Source: Colocasia esculenta
Lineage: Eukaryota; Streptophyta; Magnoliopsida; Alismatales; Araceae
Direction: 5' to 3'
Assembly (NCBI GenBank): GCA_014218235.1
Contig: JACBKR010001264.1
Location: forward strand, 496,001-560,000
Length of the DNA stretch: 64,000 nucleotides
Shown here: positions 26,137 through 38,100 of the stretch, in pieces
How positions within the stretch are numbered: position 1 is the stretch's first letter
How the letters are laid out: every line of letters starts with the position of its first letter
The notes under the pieces: generated by a model
Databases searched by the model: none
Seen by the model: the letters and a program-made list of their open reading frames with translations, nothing else
What the model was told of the DNA's origin: nothing
Position numbers and translations under genes: made by a program

Positions 26137-27627
26137 TGTAAGGTTTCGTATAGAGCGCAGCGGAAACGCGAATCCTCAGGTAGATATCGTTGCCGGCCGT
26201 CGGAATCGAACTAAATCGGTAACCCAGCACAGGCAGATCTCATCTTACCTTTGCGGGGTTGCGTAACTCCCGAATCCGGGGAGGAGGGCGCAGGAGGCGC
26301 CAGTGCTTCAAGCCGTTCAAGTGTCCGGCCTCTAGACGTATCCACGCGAGCTCCGGACGCAGACGGGATCTCCTCGTTCTCCACGCGTCTCCCGGATCTC
26401 AGCTCCACCATGTGCAGGAGAGAGGAGAGAGAGGATGGGGGGCACCCTGGAGAGAGAGGAGAGGGGGGGCGGGGCCTGGAGTTAAGCCGCTTGGCCAGGT
26501 TTAACTCTCAGCGTATATTTATAGACACCGCGGTTTTTCACAAAACCCAGTCATTGTCTATAAAGAACACCTTGCCCAGTCTGCTCGGAACTCTTATGCG
26601 TGTGACCCTCTAGGCCCAACTGCTAGTCCAGTTTTCAGCCCATTAAGCTCAATAACTCTTATTGACTTATGGTAATTAATTAACATCTCATATTAATTAA
26701 TCACACAATCAATTATCGTCTCACGATAATTTACCGGGCTTCCAATCAAGTTGGGTGCCAAGCAACACCACTTGATCCTGGAAAGCATTGGGGTTCAGCA
26801 ACCCAATCAAGGAACCTTTGTGTCATCAGTTACCACGGGACTATAATCCTTTGCTCGTACAATGCTCCCGAGTGCACTTAGGGTATGGTCAACTGTCAAA
26901 CCCTAATGTGTGTACTCACTTGGTTTAGATGCCGCATAACTATATCAGAAAACTCCTTTTTGATAAGTAGTCTTGCCCTGGCCAGGGACTATCAGGCATC
27001 CTTCCCTAGAGCATTCACTCTCCTATTACCGAGAGCGAGCGATCCCATATTGACCACACAATCACCTTCGAGGGTATTCCGCTAGATTCGATCACTTAAC
27101 TGATTAAGACCTTATGGCTAGAGATCTATAAGTCAAGGTCAAAATCTAGAAGTCCACCAACAAGGTGTCCTTGGTGTCTCAGGTCTAAGGACCAATCACG
27201 CCACTGTGACAATGAATCTAGCTGGTTGACAGTTAGGTAACATTACCATCCAGCGATTCATAACGGATCAGTTCAGTGAACTCATTCTCCAATGAGCACC
27301 TACAGATTCACCTTAGTGTCTCCACACAAGTGACTATGAGACCAGTCACCCTCATCATATGAGCAGGTGCAACCTGTACTAGTCTAACCGGATATCCGAT
27401 GTCCTTCTCGGATATCCTCCGACTAGGAACAATTAAGAATATACGTTTAAAGGACATTAATCTCATTGTTATGATCTCATCATAATTAATATCCATTGCG
27501 CATATTCATGGACTTCATAATGAAACGTTAAACGAATTACACAGAATGAATATAAAAGCCTTATTATTATTATCAAAGAACAAGATTGCACAAGTTATGA
27601 TTGGCTTGAGGACATCCATAACTAACA
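26137..27627 (-). mobile_element. Solo LTR inside the copia element
   Basis: A 1491-bp insertion has LTR-like ends: minus strand TGTTAG at one end and CTTACA at the other (TG...CA). It is flanked by ATTT (26133-26136 and 27628-27631), a 4-bp or one-base-ambiguous 5-bp duplication. The copia frame reads ...GSDF before it and ITYQIEDD after it, so it interrupts one polyprotein. A minus-strand TATAAATA at 26523-26516 fits an LTR promoter. No internal retrotransposon genes are present, so a solo LTR is the simplest reading. Confidence 0.75.
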
Positions 27628-27680
27628 ATTTTATCACTTACCAGATTGAGGATGATTCTCCTACTTTCCAAGATGCTATG

Positions 27681-30600
27681 CAGTGACGGAGCCAGAAATA
27701 TTTGGAAGGGGGGGGGGCAAAATAAATTGATATAACAAAAATATTTATTTCATTCAAGTAGAAGATTTTATACATGTGAGTTCTCCACGACGGGTCTTCA
27801 TGTGCTGAAAACGTTGCATTATTGTCTCATTGTCAATGCTCTCAAGCATCTCCTTTTCAATATATGTCACTAAGTTATCATTCATCCATTGATCACCCAT
27901 TCTGTTACGCAATCAATTCTTCACAATTTTCATTGCTGAAAATACTCTCTCCACAGTGGCTGTAGCAACAAGTAAAGTCAATGCCAATCTCAACAACAAA
28001 TAAACTAATGGATAGATAATATCTTTTCTCTTTTCAACCATCTTTTCAGCAAGTTCTATAATTCCATTCAGTTGAGCAAAATTATCATCAGATCGCATGT
28101 CAATTATATAAATCTCCAACTGATTATCAAGCATTTGTAACTGCACAGAAGAGAACTCATTTGGGTAGAACTCAGCAAATTTGATTAGCCTTTCTTTGTT
28201 ATAGGCTTCAAATGATCTTTCTGGATTCAAGCATGATAAGCAGAGCAATAACTCAGTGTTTACTTCAGTGAATCGATTATTAAGCTCTTGGAGTTGCATA
28301 TCCAAAACTGAATAAAATAACTCAACACGATAATGATGCAAATTTGTAATTGTTGAGCTCTCGTCGTGAACGTCCTCGAGGCATAAACATGTCATCCATA
28401 TTAGGAATGCTAATCTCATGCTTTACACAGAAAGATGAAACCTCTAACAGATAAGAATCTCACTCATCATTTCTCATTATTTGTATCTGTTGCTTTGAGA
28501 TGCCAACTAACTTCATAGCATTGTTAATGTCTTGATCTTTTCGCTGCAGCGCTTGTGATAACTCATGCGTTATTCCTAAAATCTTTTTCATTAAATGAAG
28601 ATTAAACACAAAATCATAAGTCTTAATTGACTCTGATAACATATATGCTTCAGCTGTGTTCTGAATTTGAACCATCTTTCATCACAGTCTCAACCACATC
28701 GAGTATAGATGCAAACATAGATATCAAGTTAACCAATGCATTATAATGAGAACTCCAACGAGTATCCCCTGCTCTTTTCAAACTTTTTTCTTGATTCAAA
28801 CCTCTCCCACTTTTAATTTCTCCAATTTCAATAGCTTGAGCAATTTCTATAGCTTGTTTTTCTCGAAGTTGATCATGTCGCTTACATGAGGATCCAGCAA
28901 CATTGAATAGCAAAGCAACCAAATTGAAAAACTAAACAATTTCCACATGAGATTTAGCAACTGCAACTATGGCTAGTTGAAGTTGATGAGCAAAACAATG
29001 GATATAATAAGCACACACATTCTCTTTCATAATAAGTGTCTTAAGTCCATTCAACTCACCGCGCATATTACTTGCTCCATCATAGCCTTGACCACGTAAT
29101 CTTGATATAGTTAATCCATGTTTGGATAGCAATAACTAAATACCTTCTTTGAGTGTTTGAGCTGTAGTATTTAGAAGATGCACAATGCCAAGAAAACGTT
29201 CTACCACATGTCCATTTTTGTCCACATATCGCAAAGCAACTGCCAACTGTTCTTTATTTGACATATCTCGACATTCATCTACTAAGATAGAAAAAAATGC
29301 ATCCCCAAGATCAGCAATGATAGCAATGTTGTCTCCACAGCTCTGCGTGAGCTATTTCCTTCTGAATTTCAGGGGCAACTAGTTTCAGATTTTTTGGAGC
29401 ATGTTTAAAACAACATGACCAATCCTTTCATTATGCTTAGCAAGAAAATGTAGCAGTTCAAGAAAGTTACCCCGGTTCTGAGTCTTCAGATTCATCATGT
29501 CCTCTAAAAGATAAACCTTGTTTTGGAGAAAACGAACACAATCGACTGATGCCTCTAAACGAGTTCGATAAACATGTTTTTTGCTCTGATTGTTTAATCA
29601 TAAATGACAGAATGTTCTGATTTTACTTGAATAAACTCTCACATTTTCTTCTAGCCTCGTTATGTGCACTATTATGTCCTCCAACATGACATCCTATTTT
29701 TTTTCCTTTTTCTTCCAATTTTTAAATCCTTCGACAACAAATGCATCCCCTCCACCTTCTTATTTCTCAGGTTTAAAACAATAACAATACAAGCAAAAAA
29801 CAACATCTTTCTCTTTGCTATATTCCAACCAATCTTTGTGTTCAACATACCATGCAGGATTAAATCGTCGTTCTATTTTACCAAACTTAGTCTGCGGAAA
29901 TTTAATATCCATAGGCTGAAATGGACCTTTTTGTAAATATGCTCTTCTAATTTGATCTCGATCATTTGGATGATAATCAACAATCTGTTTTCTCAATCCC
30001 GGATCTGATGGAAGATTTTCAATATCTACAACTTGACGTTGTCTCTTTGATGAACCTGATATCTCAATAATCTCATTATCGTTTACTTTGTCATGTGTCT
30101 CTTTCAGAGTTACTTCTCTCTTCAAAAATTATCTATAAAAAATATAATTATTTAGCACTCTACTGAAAATAAAATATTCCATCTACATTTCAACTTAATT
30201 TCTTACCCATGTCAAAATTCTTTTATTTTGATGGAGCCTTTTCTTCAGAGACAATGTCTGTAAAAAAGAGAACACGAAGAAAGTTCTACTAAAATGTTTA
30301 ACAGTAAATGTATAATTAACCAATGTAAGACTATTCTCTTAATATCTATAAACCATGTGATATCACAAGTAATGAACGACAAAAATAGATTATATGCAGT
30401 GTCGCAATGGAAGAAGAAAAATTTTTAAAGAGGGATGAAGGAGCAGTGGGATCAGTGGGAAGAAGATGAAAAAGAAGAAGAAGAAAATAATAAAAAGAGT
30501 AAGATTTTTGTTCGTACCGGACCGAGATAACACGCCCCAATGCGACAATGCCCCCGAGAACAGAAGTACAGAACCACCGTTGGCCACCTGTCTCAGACCC

Positions 30601-30969
30601 TTCCGGCTTCACCATGCGGGAGCACAACAAAACCCCCTTTTTCCTTCTCGCTACTCAACACGGGACACCCAGCTGCGCGGAACCCTTTTTTTTTTGGATT
30701 GTTCACAACCCACACATCAGCCGCAGGCCTGCACCAAAACCTTTTGTTTCCTTTTGTTTTAAAAGATCTCCACCGTGCATGAGATCATGGAGATGGTTGA
30801 GATCTGGCCCTTTAAACCACCCACTCACTGCACCCATTAATCATTACGCAAGATGAGAGGTGGGTAAATTATAAGATTAAATAATTTATTTACTAATTAG
30901 TTACTATTATTTATCCCTTCCCATAACTATACTTTCCGCAAGTAGGGCCCCCCCCTCCCTCCGCCACTG
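27681..30969 (-). mobile_element. hAT DNA transposon with 8-bp target duplication
   Basis: The 3289-bp element starts CAGTGACGGAG and ends CTCCGCCACTG: 11-bp terminal inverted repeats with one mismatch. It is flanked by a perfect 8-bp duplication, ATGCTATG (27673-27680 and 30970-30977), the hAT hallmark. Subterminal G/C homopolymers (27710s and 30950s) are mirror images. It carries a degenerate minus-strand transposase of the MYM-type zinc finger (ZMYM1-like) plant hAT group. It sits in the copia polyprotein between the integrase tail and the RT. Confidence 0.95.
27780..30125 (-). pseudogene. hAT transposase (TTF/MYM zinc-finger type), broken
   Basis: The N-terminal part (30125-29760) has DPGLRKQI, FNPAWYVEH and FCLYCYCF, a TTF-type zinc-finger region. 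The middle (29132-28650) has RGQGYDGASNM and an RWSSH block of the RNase H-like core. The C-terminus (28419-27913 and beyond) has ATVERVFSAMKIVKN, then a stop, then LRNRMGD, the hAT dimerisation domain. At least five frame breaks separate the blocks, so the copy is inactive. Confidence 0.9.
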
Positions 30970-30977
30970 ATGCTATG

Positions 30978-32489
30978 GCTTCACTAGAGGCAATGCATTG
31001 GAAGGATGCCATTAAGAGCGAGATGAATTCCATTCTCTCCAATGGTACATGAAAGTTGGTTGATTTACCTCATGATTCTACAACTATTTGGTGTAAATGG
31101 ATCTTTAAGAAGAAATTGAAATCTGATGGAAGCATTGACAAGTATAAAGCCAGATTAGTTGCCAAGGGGTTCAAACAAAATGAAGAAATAGATTTATTTG
31201 ATGCCTATTCTCCTGTTACTAGGATGGCCACAATTAGAGTGCTTATAGCATTGGCCTCTGTGTATGATCTCATTATCCATCAGATGGATGTGAAGACCGT
31301 CTTTCTAAATGGTGATCTTGAAGAAGAGATGTACATGGATCAGCTTGAAGGATTTGTGGCATCTGGTAATGAAAAGAAAGTTTGTAAACTTGTTAAGTTT
31401 CTTTATGGACTGAAACAAGCCCCAAAACAATGGCATGAGAAATTTGACAAGACCATATTGTCTTTTTGGCTTTAGTGTCAATGAGTTTGATAAGTGTGTC
31501 TATGTCAAGGTTAAATGTGATGCTTGTATCATTCTATGCCTGTATGTAGATGATATTCTACTGTTTGGATCTTCAATTGGGATTGTGAATGAGACTAAGT
31601 CCTTCTTGAGTAGAATGTTTGAGATGAAAGATATGGGAGTTGCTACGGTGATTTTGGGTCTTAAACTGATTCGTTCAGTTGAAGGGATAGTAATTTCTCA
31701 GTCTCATTATATTGAGAAAGTCTTGGAGAAATTTGATTATCAAAATTGTAAATCTGTAAGCACTCCATATGATTCATTTAGAGCATACTACAAGTCTACA
31801 AGAACAAGAGTGGTCTTCCTGTGTCTCAACTCAGGTATTCCCAAATCATAGGAAGTTTAATGTATCTTGCAAACTGTACTAAGCCTGACATATCATATGC
31901 ATTGACTAGATTTAGTAGATACACTAGTTGTCCTGATCCTACTCACTGGGAGGGCTTAGATAGGGTATTAAGGTATCTTAATGGAACTATTTCCTTAGGC
32001 TTGCATTATGGGAAGTACCCTGCTATGTTAGAAGGGTATAGTGATGCAAGCTGGATAGTCTAAAATTCAGGGAGTTACAGTGTTTCAGGATATGTCTTTA
32101 CTCTGGGAGGTGGCGCTGCTGCCTGGAGGTCTGCGAAACAGACCATTTTGTCTCGATCTACGTTTGAGGCTGAGTTGTGTGCTTTGGACACTACTGGAAC
32201 AGAGGGTGAGTGGATCATGAGACTTCTATCTGAACTCCTTCTAATAGGAAAACTCATTCCTGCGATCTCAGTGCATTGTGATAGCATGACCACAATTGCA
32301 AAGATCAAAATTTCAAAGTACAACAAAAAACAAAGGAGACATGTCCAAGTCAGATTGAAATCTATAAGGACAATTATGTCTCAGGATATGATTGTTGTTG
32401 ATTTTGTTGGTACCAAAGATAATATAACAAATCCACTGATAAAGGGACTTGATAGAAATCAAGTTCAGAAATCCAGATTGGGGATGTGA
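30978..32489 (+). pseudogene. Copia reverse transcriptase-RNase H remnant
   Basis: The RT shows WKDAIKSEM, KARLVAKGF, HQMDVKTVFLNG, LYGLKQAP and the catalytic YVDD box in LYVDDILLFG (about 31540-31570). RNase H follows: GYSDASW near 32038, SRSTFEAEL, and a C-terminal VDFVGTKDNITNPL. Frame breaks occur at about 31050 (stop), 31470, 31840 and 32062. The 3' untranslated copia pattern GGCGGCAACCCAAACTAAC follows at about 32517. Confidence 0.92.
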
Positions 32490-33081
32490 CTGAAATTTAT
32501 TGAGAATTCCTCTATGGCGGCAACCCAAACTAACTAAGTGGAGATCCTACAAAGTAGGTTCAATATGATAACAACAAGTCATAGGGAGAATTAAGTGGCA
32601 CTTTATATTATGTTGGTACCTATGTACCTGTGTGTATCTCCCCTGATAATCTGCTTAAAGTGCATGCACTGCAAGTAAAGGAAGAGTTTTGTGAAACTCT
32701 GAATGGGTTCAAACCTGTATTGACAGGATGTTTGCAGTGCATCCTTGAAGAAGTCCACATGTATGAGTGTGACTGTGAGGTCGCAATTAAGGGAAGTGGG
32801 TTCTTCCTTAACAACACTCACGAATCAAGATTTGGGCGCATGGCCATAAGGCGCCAACCCCGAAGATTTCAACCAGAACTTATATCTTGTTGTTCCTAAC
32901 AGAAGCTCTCATAAAAAGGACCAAGTTCAAGATTTAGTTCACTTAAGTTCTGTGGGAGAGTTGAAATTAGAAACTCAAGTGATGGTTCAAACCCGAAAAG
33001 TATCCTCATTAAAAGTAAGATATGTTTTTCTTCCGTCGTTCTCTGTTTCTTCCGCAAAATCATTTTGAATTTGTAGGGGAA

Positions 33082-33169
33082 TGTTAGATTTTTTGTGGTG
33101 GCTGAAGGGTTTTATCTTAACGCAAAAAATTTTGTGGATTTTTTCTGTAAATAGATCATGAGATGCTTT
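33082..33169 (+). repeat. Copia 3' LTR remnant
   Basis: It matches the first about 90 bp of the 5' LTR, then diverges abruptly after GAGATGCTTT. The preceding purine-rich TAGGGGAA is a plausible polypurine tract. About 400 bp of LTR are missing. Confidence 0.8.
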
Positions 33170-33845
33170 GCGCTTTTATGGTGATGAAAGCTCGCCGTCA
33201 CATTTATAGACAAAAAGGAGGGGGTAGAGGCGTAGGAACATGGGCCTGGAAGGAGGGGAGTGTGTGTGTGTGTGGTCTCTAGCTAGCTTGCGTTGTCGTC
33301 TTCATGTCCCCATTATTGGTGGTAGTTGTTGGCCACCATGAAGAATACTGTGGTGGGGGAGGAACAGCGACTATCTTATTAGCAGTTGCGTGGACCAAAA
33401 TATGGAAACAATTAAAACTACTACACAAGTTTTGCCTTTCTGTGTCCCCCCATTTGTCACGATGGTGGTTACGACTTACGAATGATGCTGGCTGGTCGAC
33501 CGGGTCAATGTCCAGTTTGATCCGAGTCAATTTGGACTGGGTCCAAGTTAGATACTGTTCCAAATTAAGGTGGTCCGAGTCAGTCTAATCCGCCAATCAT
33601 GGTTTTCGAACCAGTGTGTGTCTAACATCGATCACCTAACATTTTGCTAGCTAGTTAGACAAATCAATTCTAGATGATTTTTTTTCTTGCACTAAAAGTC
33701 ACGGCTGGACAGAAAACTAAAAAATTTGCCCAACAAAAAGCACGAGCTTGGTTCCATATTGGATTGGACCCCATGCTAATTTGTTGGCTTACATTTGGGG
33801 TGTGGGATCCGGACGCGGACCAATCCCGTATTTGATTAGATAAAT

Positions 33846-34011
33846 GGATAAATTAATTAGAAGTTTCTGACTGTAACAGTGATATCTTTACTGTAACAAG
33901 ACTTAACGTATACTGTAACATGTGATAACACTTACTATAATGAGTTACAGTTCTGTTAAAGACTAACAAATAAATTTAAAATCTGATAGAGACTCCTAAT
34001 TAATTTGTCTT
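33846..34011. mobile_element. MITE, copy 1 of a pair
   Basis: Ends are GGATAAATTAATTAG and its near complement TAATTAATTTGTCT. Interior blocks CTGTAACA and TGTTA recur in inverted order. About 166 bp, non-coding. Confidence 0.6.
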
Positions 34012-34138
34012 AGATAAATTTTTTACCCGACGAACAAGTAAAAAATATTTCTCGTTTTTGGACCGATGTTGTTAGTGAACAAGAAGGGCGAGTATTATTT
34101 TTGAACCCATTTTTGATCGGATGTTATTGAATAAATTT

Positions 34139-34304
34139 AGGTAAATTAATTAAAAGTCTCTATCAAATATTTGACTTATTTTTTAGTCCCTGACAAAACT
34201 ATAATTCATTACAATAAATGTTATCTCTGATTGCAGTATATTTTAAATTCTGTTACAGCAAAGACTTCCCGTGTTACCGTCAGGAACTGTTAATTAATTT
34301 GTCC
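34139..34304. mobile_element. MITE, copy 2 of a pair
   Basis: Ends are AGGTAAATTAATTA and TAATTAATTTGTCC, the same family as the element 130 bp upstream. The right arm CCGTCAGGAACTG is the reverse-complement counterpart of TTTCTGACTG in copy 1. Confidence 0.6.
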
Positions 34305-35192
34305 AATAAACTTTTTACATCTTGTTTATTATTCAACCTCTGGTCTTAGATTTTAATTAATATTCAGGAGCCACTGTCAAGGGAGGCAATTGAGCTCGCC
34401 CTAATTCTCTTGACAAAGTCCATTTTCTAAGTTGAGAATAGTACATATCTTTTGTTAGACTTTTGTGTTTTCGCTTCTGAGCTATGGTAGTCTAGATGTT
34501 CATGTTGCTATGTACCTCATAATTCAAAATTGAGCCACGGCGATGCGATTTATGGTATTGTCTGTGTTTTATGTTCTTGTTGCAGTCACTGTAGAATGAA
34601 AATGGTGCGAATCCAGAAATTCTCTCACTTAGAACTGAATCGAATGCATACTCTTAAGAAGCGTTTTGGCATATTTCCAACACAAGAAAATGAGGAAGGA
34701 TATGTGTAATAGTTTCATGTGGTTGCATAAGTCAGATCAATAGTGACCCAGCTCACTTTTTTTTTCCCAATCCAGAAAATTTTATTTTGAAACTCTTGAT
34801 TGAAAGCCAAAAAGAAGAAGAAGAAACAAAAAATTAAGCTTCCAAGAACCTAGTGTTCTCAATCAAACTTATTTGAGTACTTTTAGCTAAACCCTGGACT
34901 AAATACGATTATTTTTTACATTCAAATGTGGGATTCAGAGGCAATTGTAAGATGATAAAATCAGAGTGGCGTGTACGTCAATATAGAATGCATCTTGACA
35001 ACTGAATCATAGAGAATAGAAGAATATTATGATCCCATTACAACAAATTAATGGAGAAGGAATTTGTTCTGGTCACATTGTTTGACGGTGAATCAAACAA
35101 TGTTAAACACTGGATGACCGTCGATTATAAGCTCGGCAACCAGATGAATCAAGTAAGAAGAATTTGAGATGTAACTCATGATGCTAAAACGA
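34305..35192. other. Intergenic, probably 3' flank of the HNH gene
   Basis: AT-rich sequence with no gene recognised. The part nearest 35193 may hold the 3' UTR of the minus-strand HNH gene. Confidence 0.4.
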
Positions 35193-38100
35193 TCATCTCT
35201 GCTCAGATGGCTCCTTGTATGGCAGCTCGCATGCAGCCAATGGGTTCTTGGACTTGTACAGACCAAGCATTTCAGCCACAGTCCTGCAACGGCATTGGTT
35301 CCCGGGACGGATTACATCTCCATAGACAGCCATTTCAATGACATCGAGTTCTTTGTCTGCAAATATCAAGTTCGTGTCAGTAACCAACAAAACTTTCAAC
35401 AAGGGCAAAAGAAAAATGATATCTATTTATGCATGTTTAACCAAATAGTCTGCTAGTCCCATCCTGGCCTCCAGCATTTAAAAGATGGATTCCTGCTTCA
35501 GACCCATGATTTCAAGTTTTTGCTCACTCAAGTCTGTTAGATCATTTTAGAGAGATACTTGTTGCACTTTCCAAATGCATTTGGAAAGTGCAATAAGTGT
35601 TTCTCATCATTTTAAGATCAATAAATGCAAAAAGAAACCAAACTCTAGCCTATGAGCTAGTCAATTTCCATCCACGACTGTTCGCTCAACTCAGTAAATG
35701 AGTTGAGCCAAGATCGACTCTGTTCACAAGCGATGTCATGGAGCACAATAGTTGACTCAGACATCTAAAGTTGATACAGAAGTTCATCAGAGGATATAAC
35801 CTTTTAGCAAAATAATGCATAGACTCTTCGGTCTCCACAGGACCACCACAATGTGCAAGTACCGTTCACGTTTCACCAGACCTGGTATGACTGCAAGCTA
35901 GAGAACAGTATTGAAATGTTACCCATGAGATGTCAGAAGTGTCTGAGTGTTTGTGGTGAGGACACGAGAGCGTGAGCCCACTTCAACCTGGCGCTCATGT
36001 ATCATCAGAGGAGGGCTCCACTTGTCATACAAGCATCCATCTGGCTTGGAGACCGTCCAGGTTCATAAAGCCTGGAAGAAGAAATCATATTGAAGGCCAT
36101 CTGCGGCCGTTCGAATCACTTTCGTGAATTAATAGCCCAAGTATTGGGTGGGGTAGATGGAGAGAAGAGAGGGGCGAATGACGGGGGAAGGGAGGTGGGA
36201 ACTCTTCTTATCCAATGAAGATCATATTCGGGAATGTTCAGGGTATTGGGGGAGGGGAGAAAAGGAGGATGATTAAAGATTCGATAAGAAATGGGAAGGT
36301 AGACATACTATGCTTATAGGAGACTAAGCTGGAAGGGGATGGGGAGAGTGTGCTTCGGGAGACAGGAAGAGGAAGATTGGCCCAGGGGGTTTCGTCACCA
36401 ATAGTAGGCAGGGCAGGGGGGATCGTGATTCTGTAGAATCCTTTTGAGGTGGAGGAAGTGGCGGCGGACAAACTGATTAGAAGGTGGGCTAGCACTATGC
36501 ATTTCCGATCAGTGGAGCAGGGTTTTTCTTGGGATTTTACTTGTGTCTATGGGCCCCAATCAAGGGAAGGGAAGAAGAAGGTATGGGATCAACGGTTGGT
36601 TACTCATCTAACCTCAGGCCGACCGTGGTGTGAGGCAAGGTTTGCCATATCGGATCTCGGTTTCGTCTCGGGATGGTCAAAGAGAAGAGATCTCGGAGAG
36701 ATCTCGGGAGATCAGGATAACATAAAAGCGTAGATCGCATAGGTTCACATAGATAATTCCTTAAGGAACATAGATAATTGCATACATTCTCAAGCCTCAA
36801 CCATGGATGACATAGGTTCACATATATCATACAACAAGAGTGTGGGAATTGGGATTCAGGATGTGCATTTTCATTTTTCTCTCCTTAGGATTCTAGTTTC
36901 TTTTCAATTAGAAAGTGAAAAATCTCATGAGTTTAGGTAATGATAGCTTAGGTTTGACCAAATTCTGAGAGGTCTCGAGCAGACTAAGTGCTGTCAGTAG
37001 GAGAGTGGCTCCCTTGGAGAAGTCATATGCACGTTTGACTTTTTTTACCGAACTTTAGATTTTTAGTATTCTATTAGGTTTATTTGAATTATGAAATTTT
37101 TAGATATGTCAAATTATGAAAGATTAGAAAGTCGCTATTTTGATGGAACCACCGAAATCGCGATTTTCTTCTTGGATGGGAGAGTTGACTTTTTATTTGT
37201 AAGAGATATGATTTTTTTTGATATTTTTATTAGATTCAAATGGGGGGTACTTCCTTATTTACATGTAATATCTTAAGTAAATGAATATTTACTTAAATGA
37301 TATTCAGGTAAATAAGGAGATCCTGACAACCCTACCTGAAGAGGATCCTGAGTCCTGACAACCCTGCCTGAAGAGGCATCTCGATCTTCTCGTTTCTCGG
37401 GAAGGGGCCGAGACCGATATTCTCGCGAGATCTCGCGAGAATCTCGCGAGATTGCATACCATGGTGTAAGGCAGGATATTTTAATGTAGTTCTTCATGTA
37501 GTTGAGAGGACAGGAAGCCAGAATCAATCTGAAGAGATTGAGGACTTTCACGAATTTATTCACCAGGCTGCTCCAATTGATGTCGAGCTGGTGAACTCCC
37601 AATTCACCTGGTCTAATATGAGAGGGTAGACCTCTTGTTCCAGACTTGACAAGTTTCTCATTACTGTGGATTGGGAGTGAGCTTTTCCCTCAAGCACAAG
37701 TTTCTTTTCTTCCTTGGACAATGTCAGACCATAAAAGACCAATCGTTATAGGGGGCAAAGAAGGAGATTCAAGGTGGAGAAGTTCTGGCTGAGAGATCCT
37801 GAGTTCTTGGGCATTGTAACAGAAGCTTGGTCTGATCAGAGACATCAGGGTAATGCAGTGGTGTTATTCATCAACAAGCTGAAAAAGATTGCTCAAGTTT
37901 TGTGGGAGTGAGGGAAGAGGAAGAGGCTACCAAGGAAGCAAGAAAAATAATCAATTTTGAGGTAGATTCAGGGGTTGGATCAGTTAGAGGAAGTTGGTCT
38001 CATAGATGATCAAGATAGGGAGCGCAGGTCTGTTCTAAGGGATAATTTTGATGAGATATTACTCAGAGAGGAAATCTATTGGAAGTAGAGATTGAGAGAG

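Larger units (their letters stand above)
22946..33169 (+). mobile_element. Decayed Ty1-copia LTR retrotransposon with nested insertions
   Basis: The order is 5' LTR, primer-binding site, gag, protease, integrase, reverse transcriptase, RNase H, 3' LTR remnant, which is the copia arrangement (integrase before RT). Both LTRs open with TGTTAGATTTTTTGTGGTGG. The coding region is broken by several stops and frameshifts. It was also interrupted by a solo LTR (26137-27627) and a hAT element (27681-30969), so only about 5.4 kb is its own sequence. No target duplication can be shown because the 3' LTR is truncated. Confidence 0.93.

Noticed and set aside
35930..36075. Open minus-strand stretch with a possible GT donor that looks like an exon (reads QVEVGSRSRVLTTNTQTLL).
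   Set aside because: It lies inside HNH intron 2, no usable acceptor keeps the frame, and the HNH exons join perfectly without it.
37091..37276. 60-codon frame repeated with similar wording at 48990-48802.
   Set aside because: Similarity reflects the shared transposon core at the DNA level; the peptide has no recognisable domain and both frames are short.
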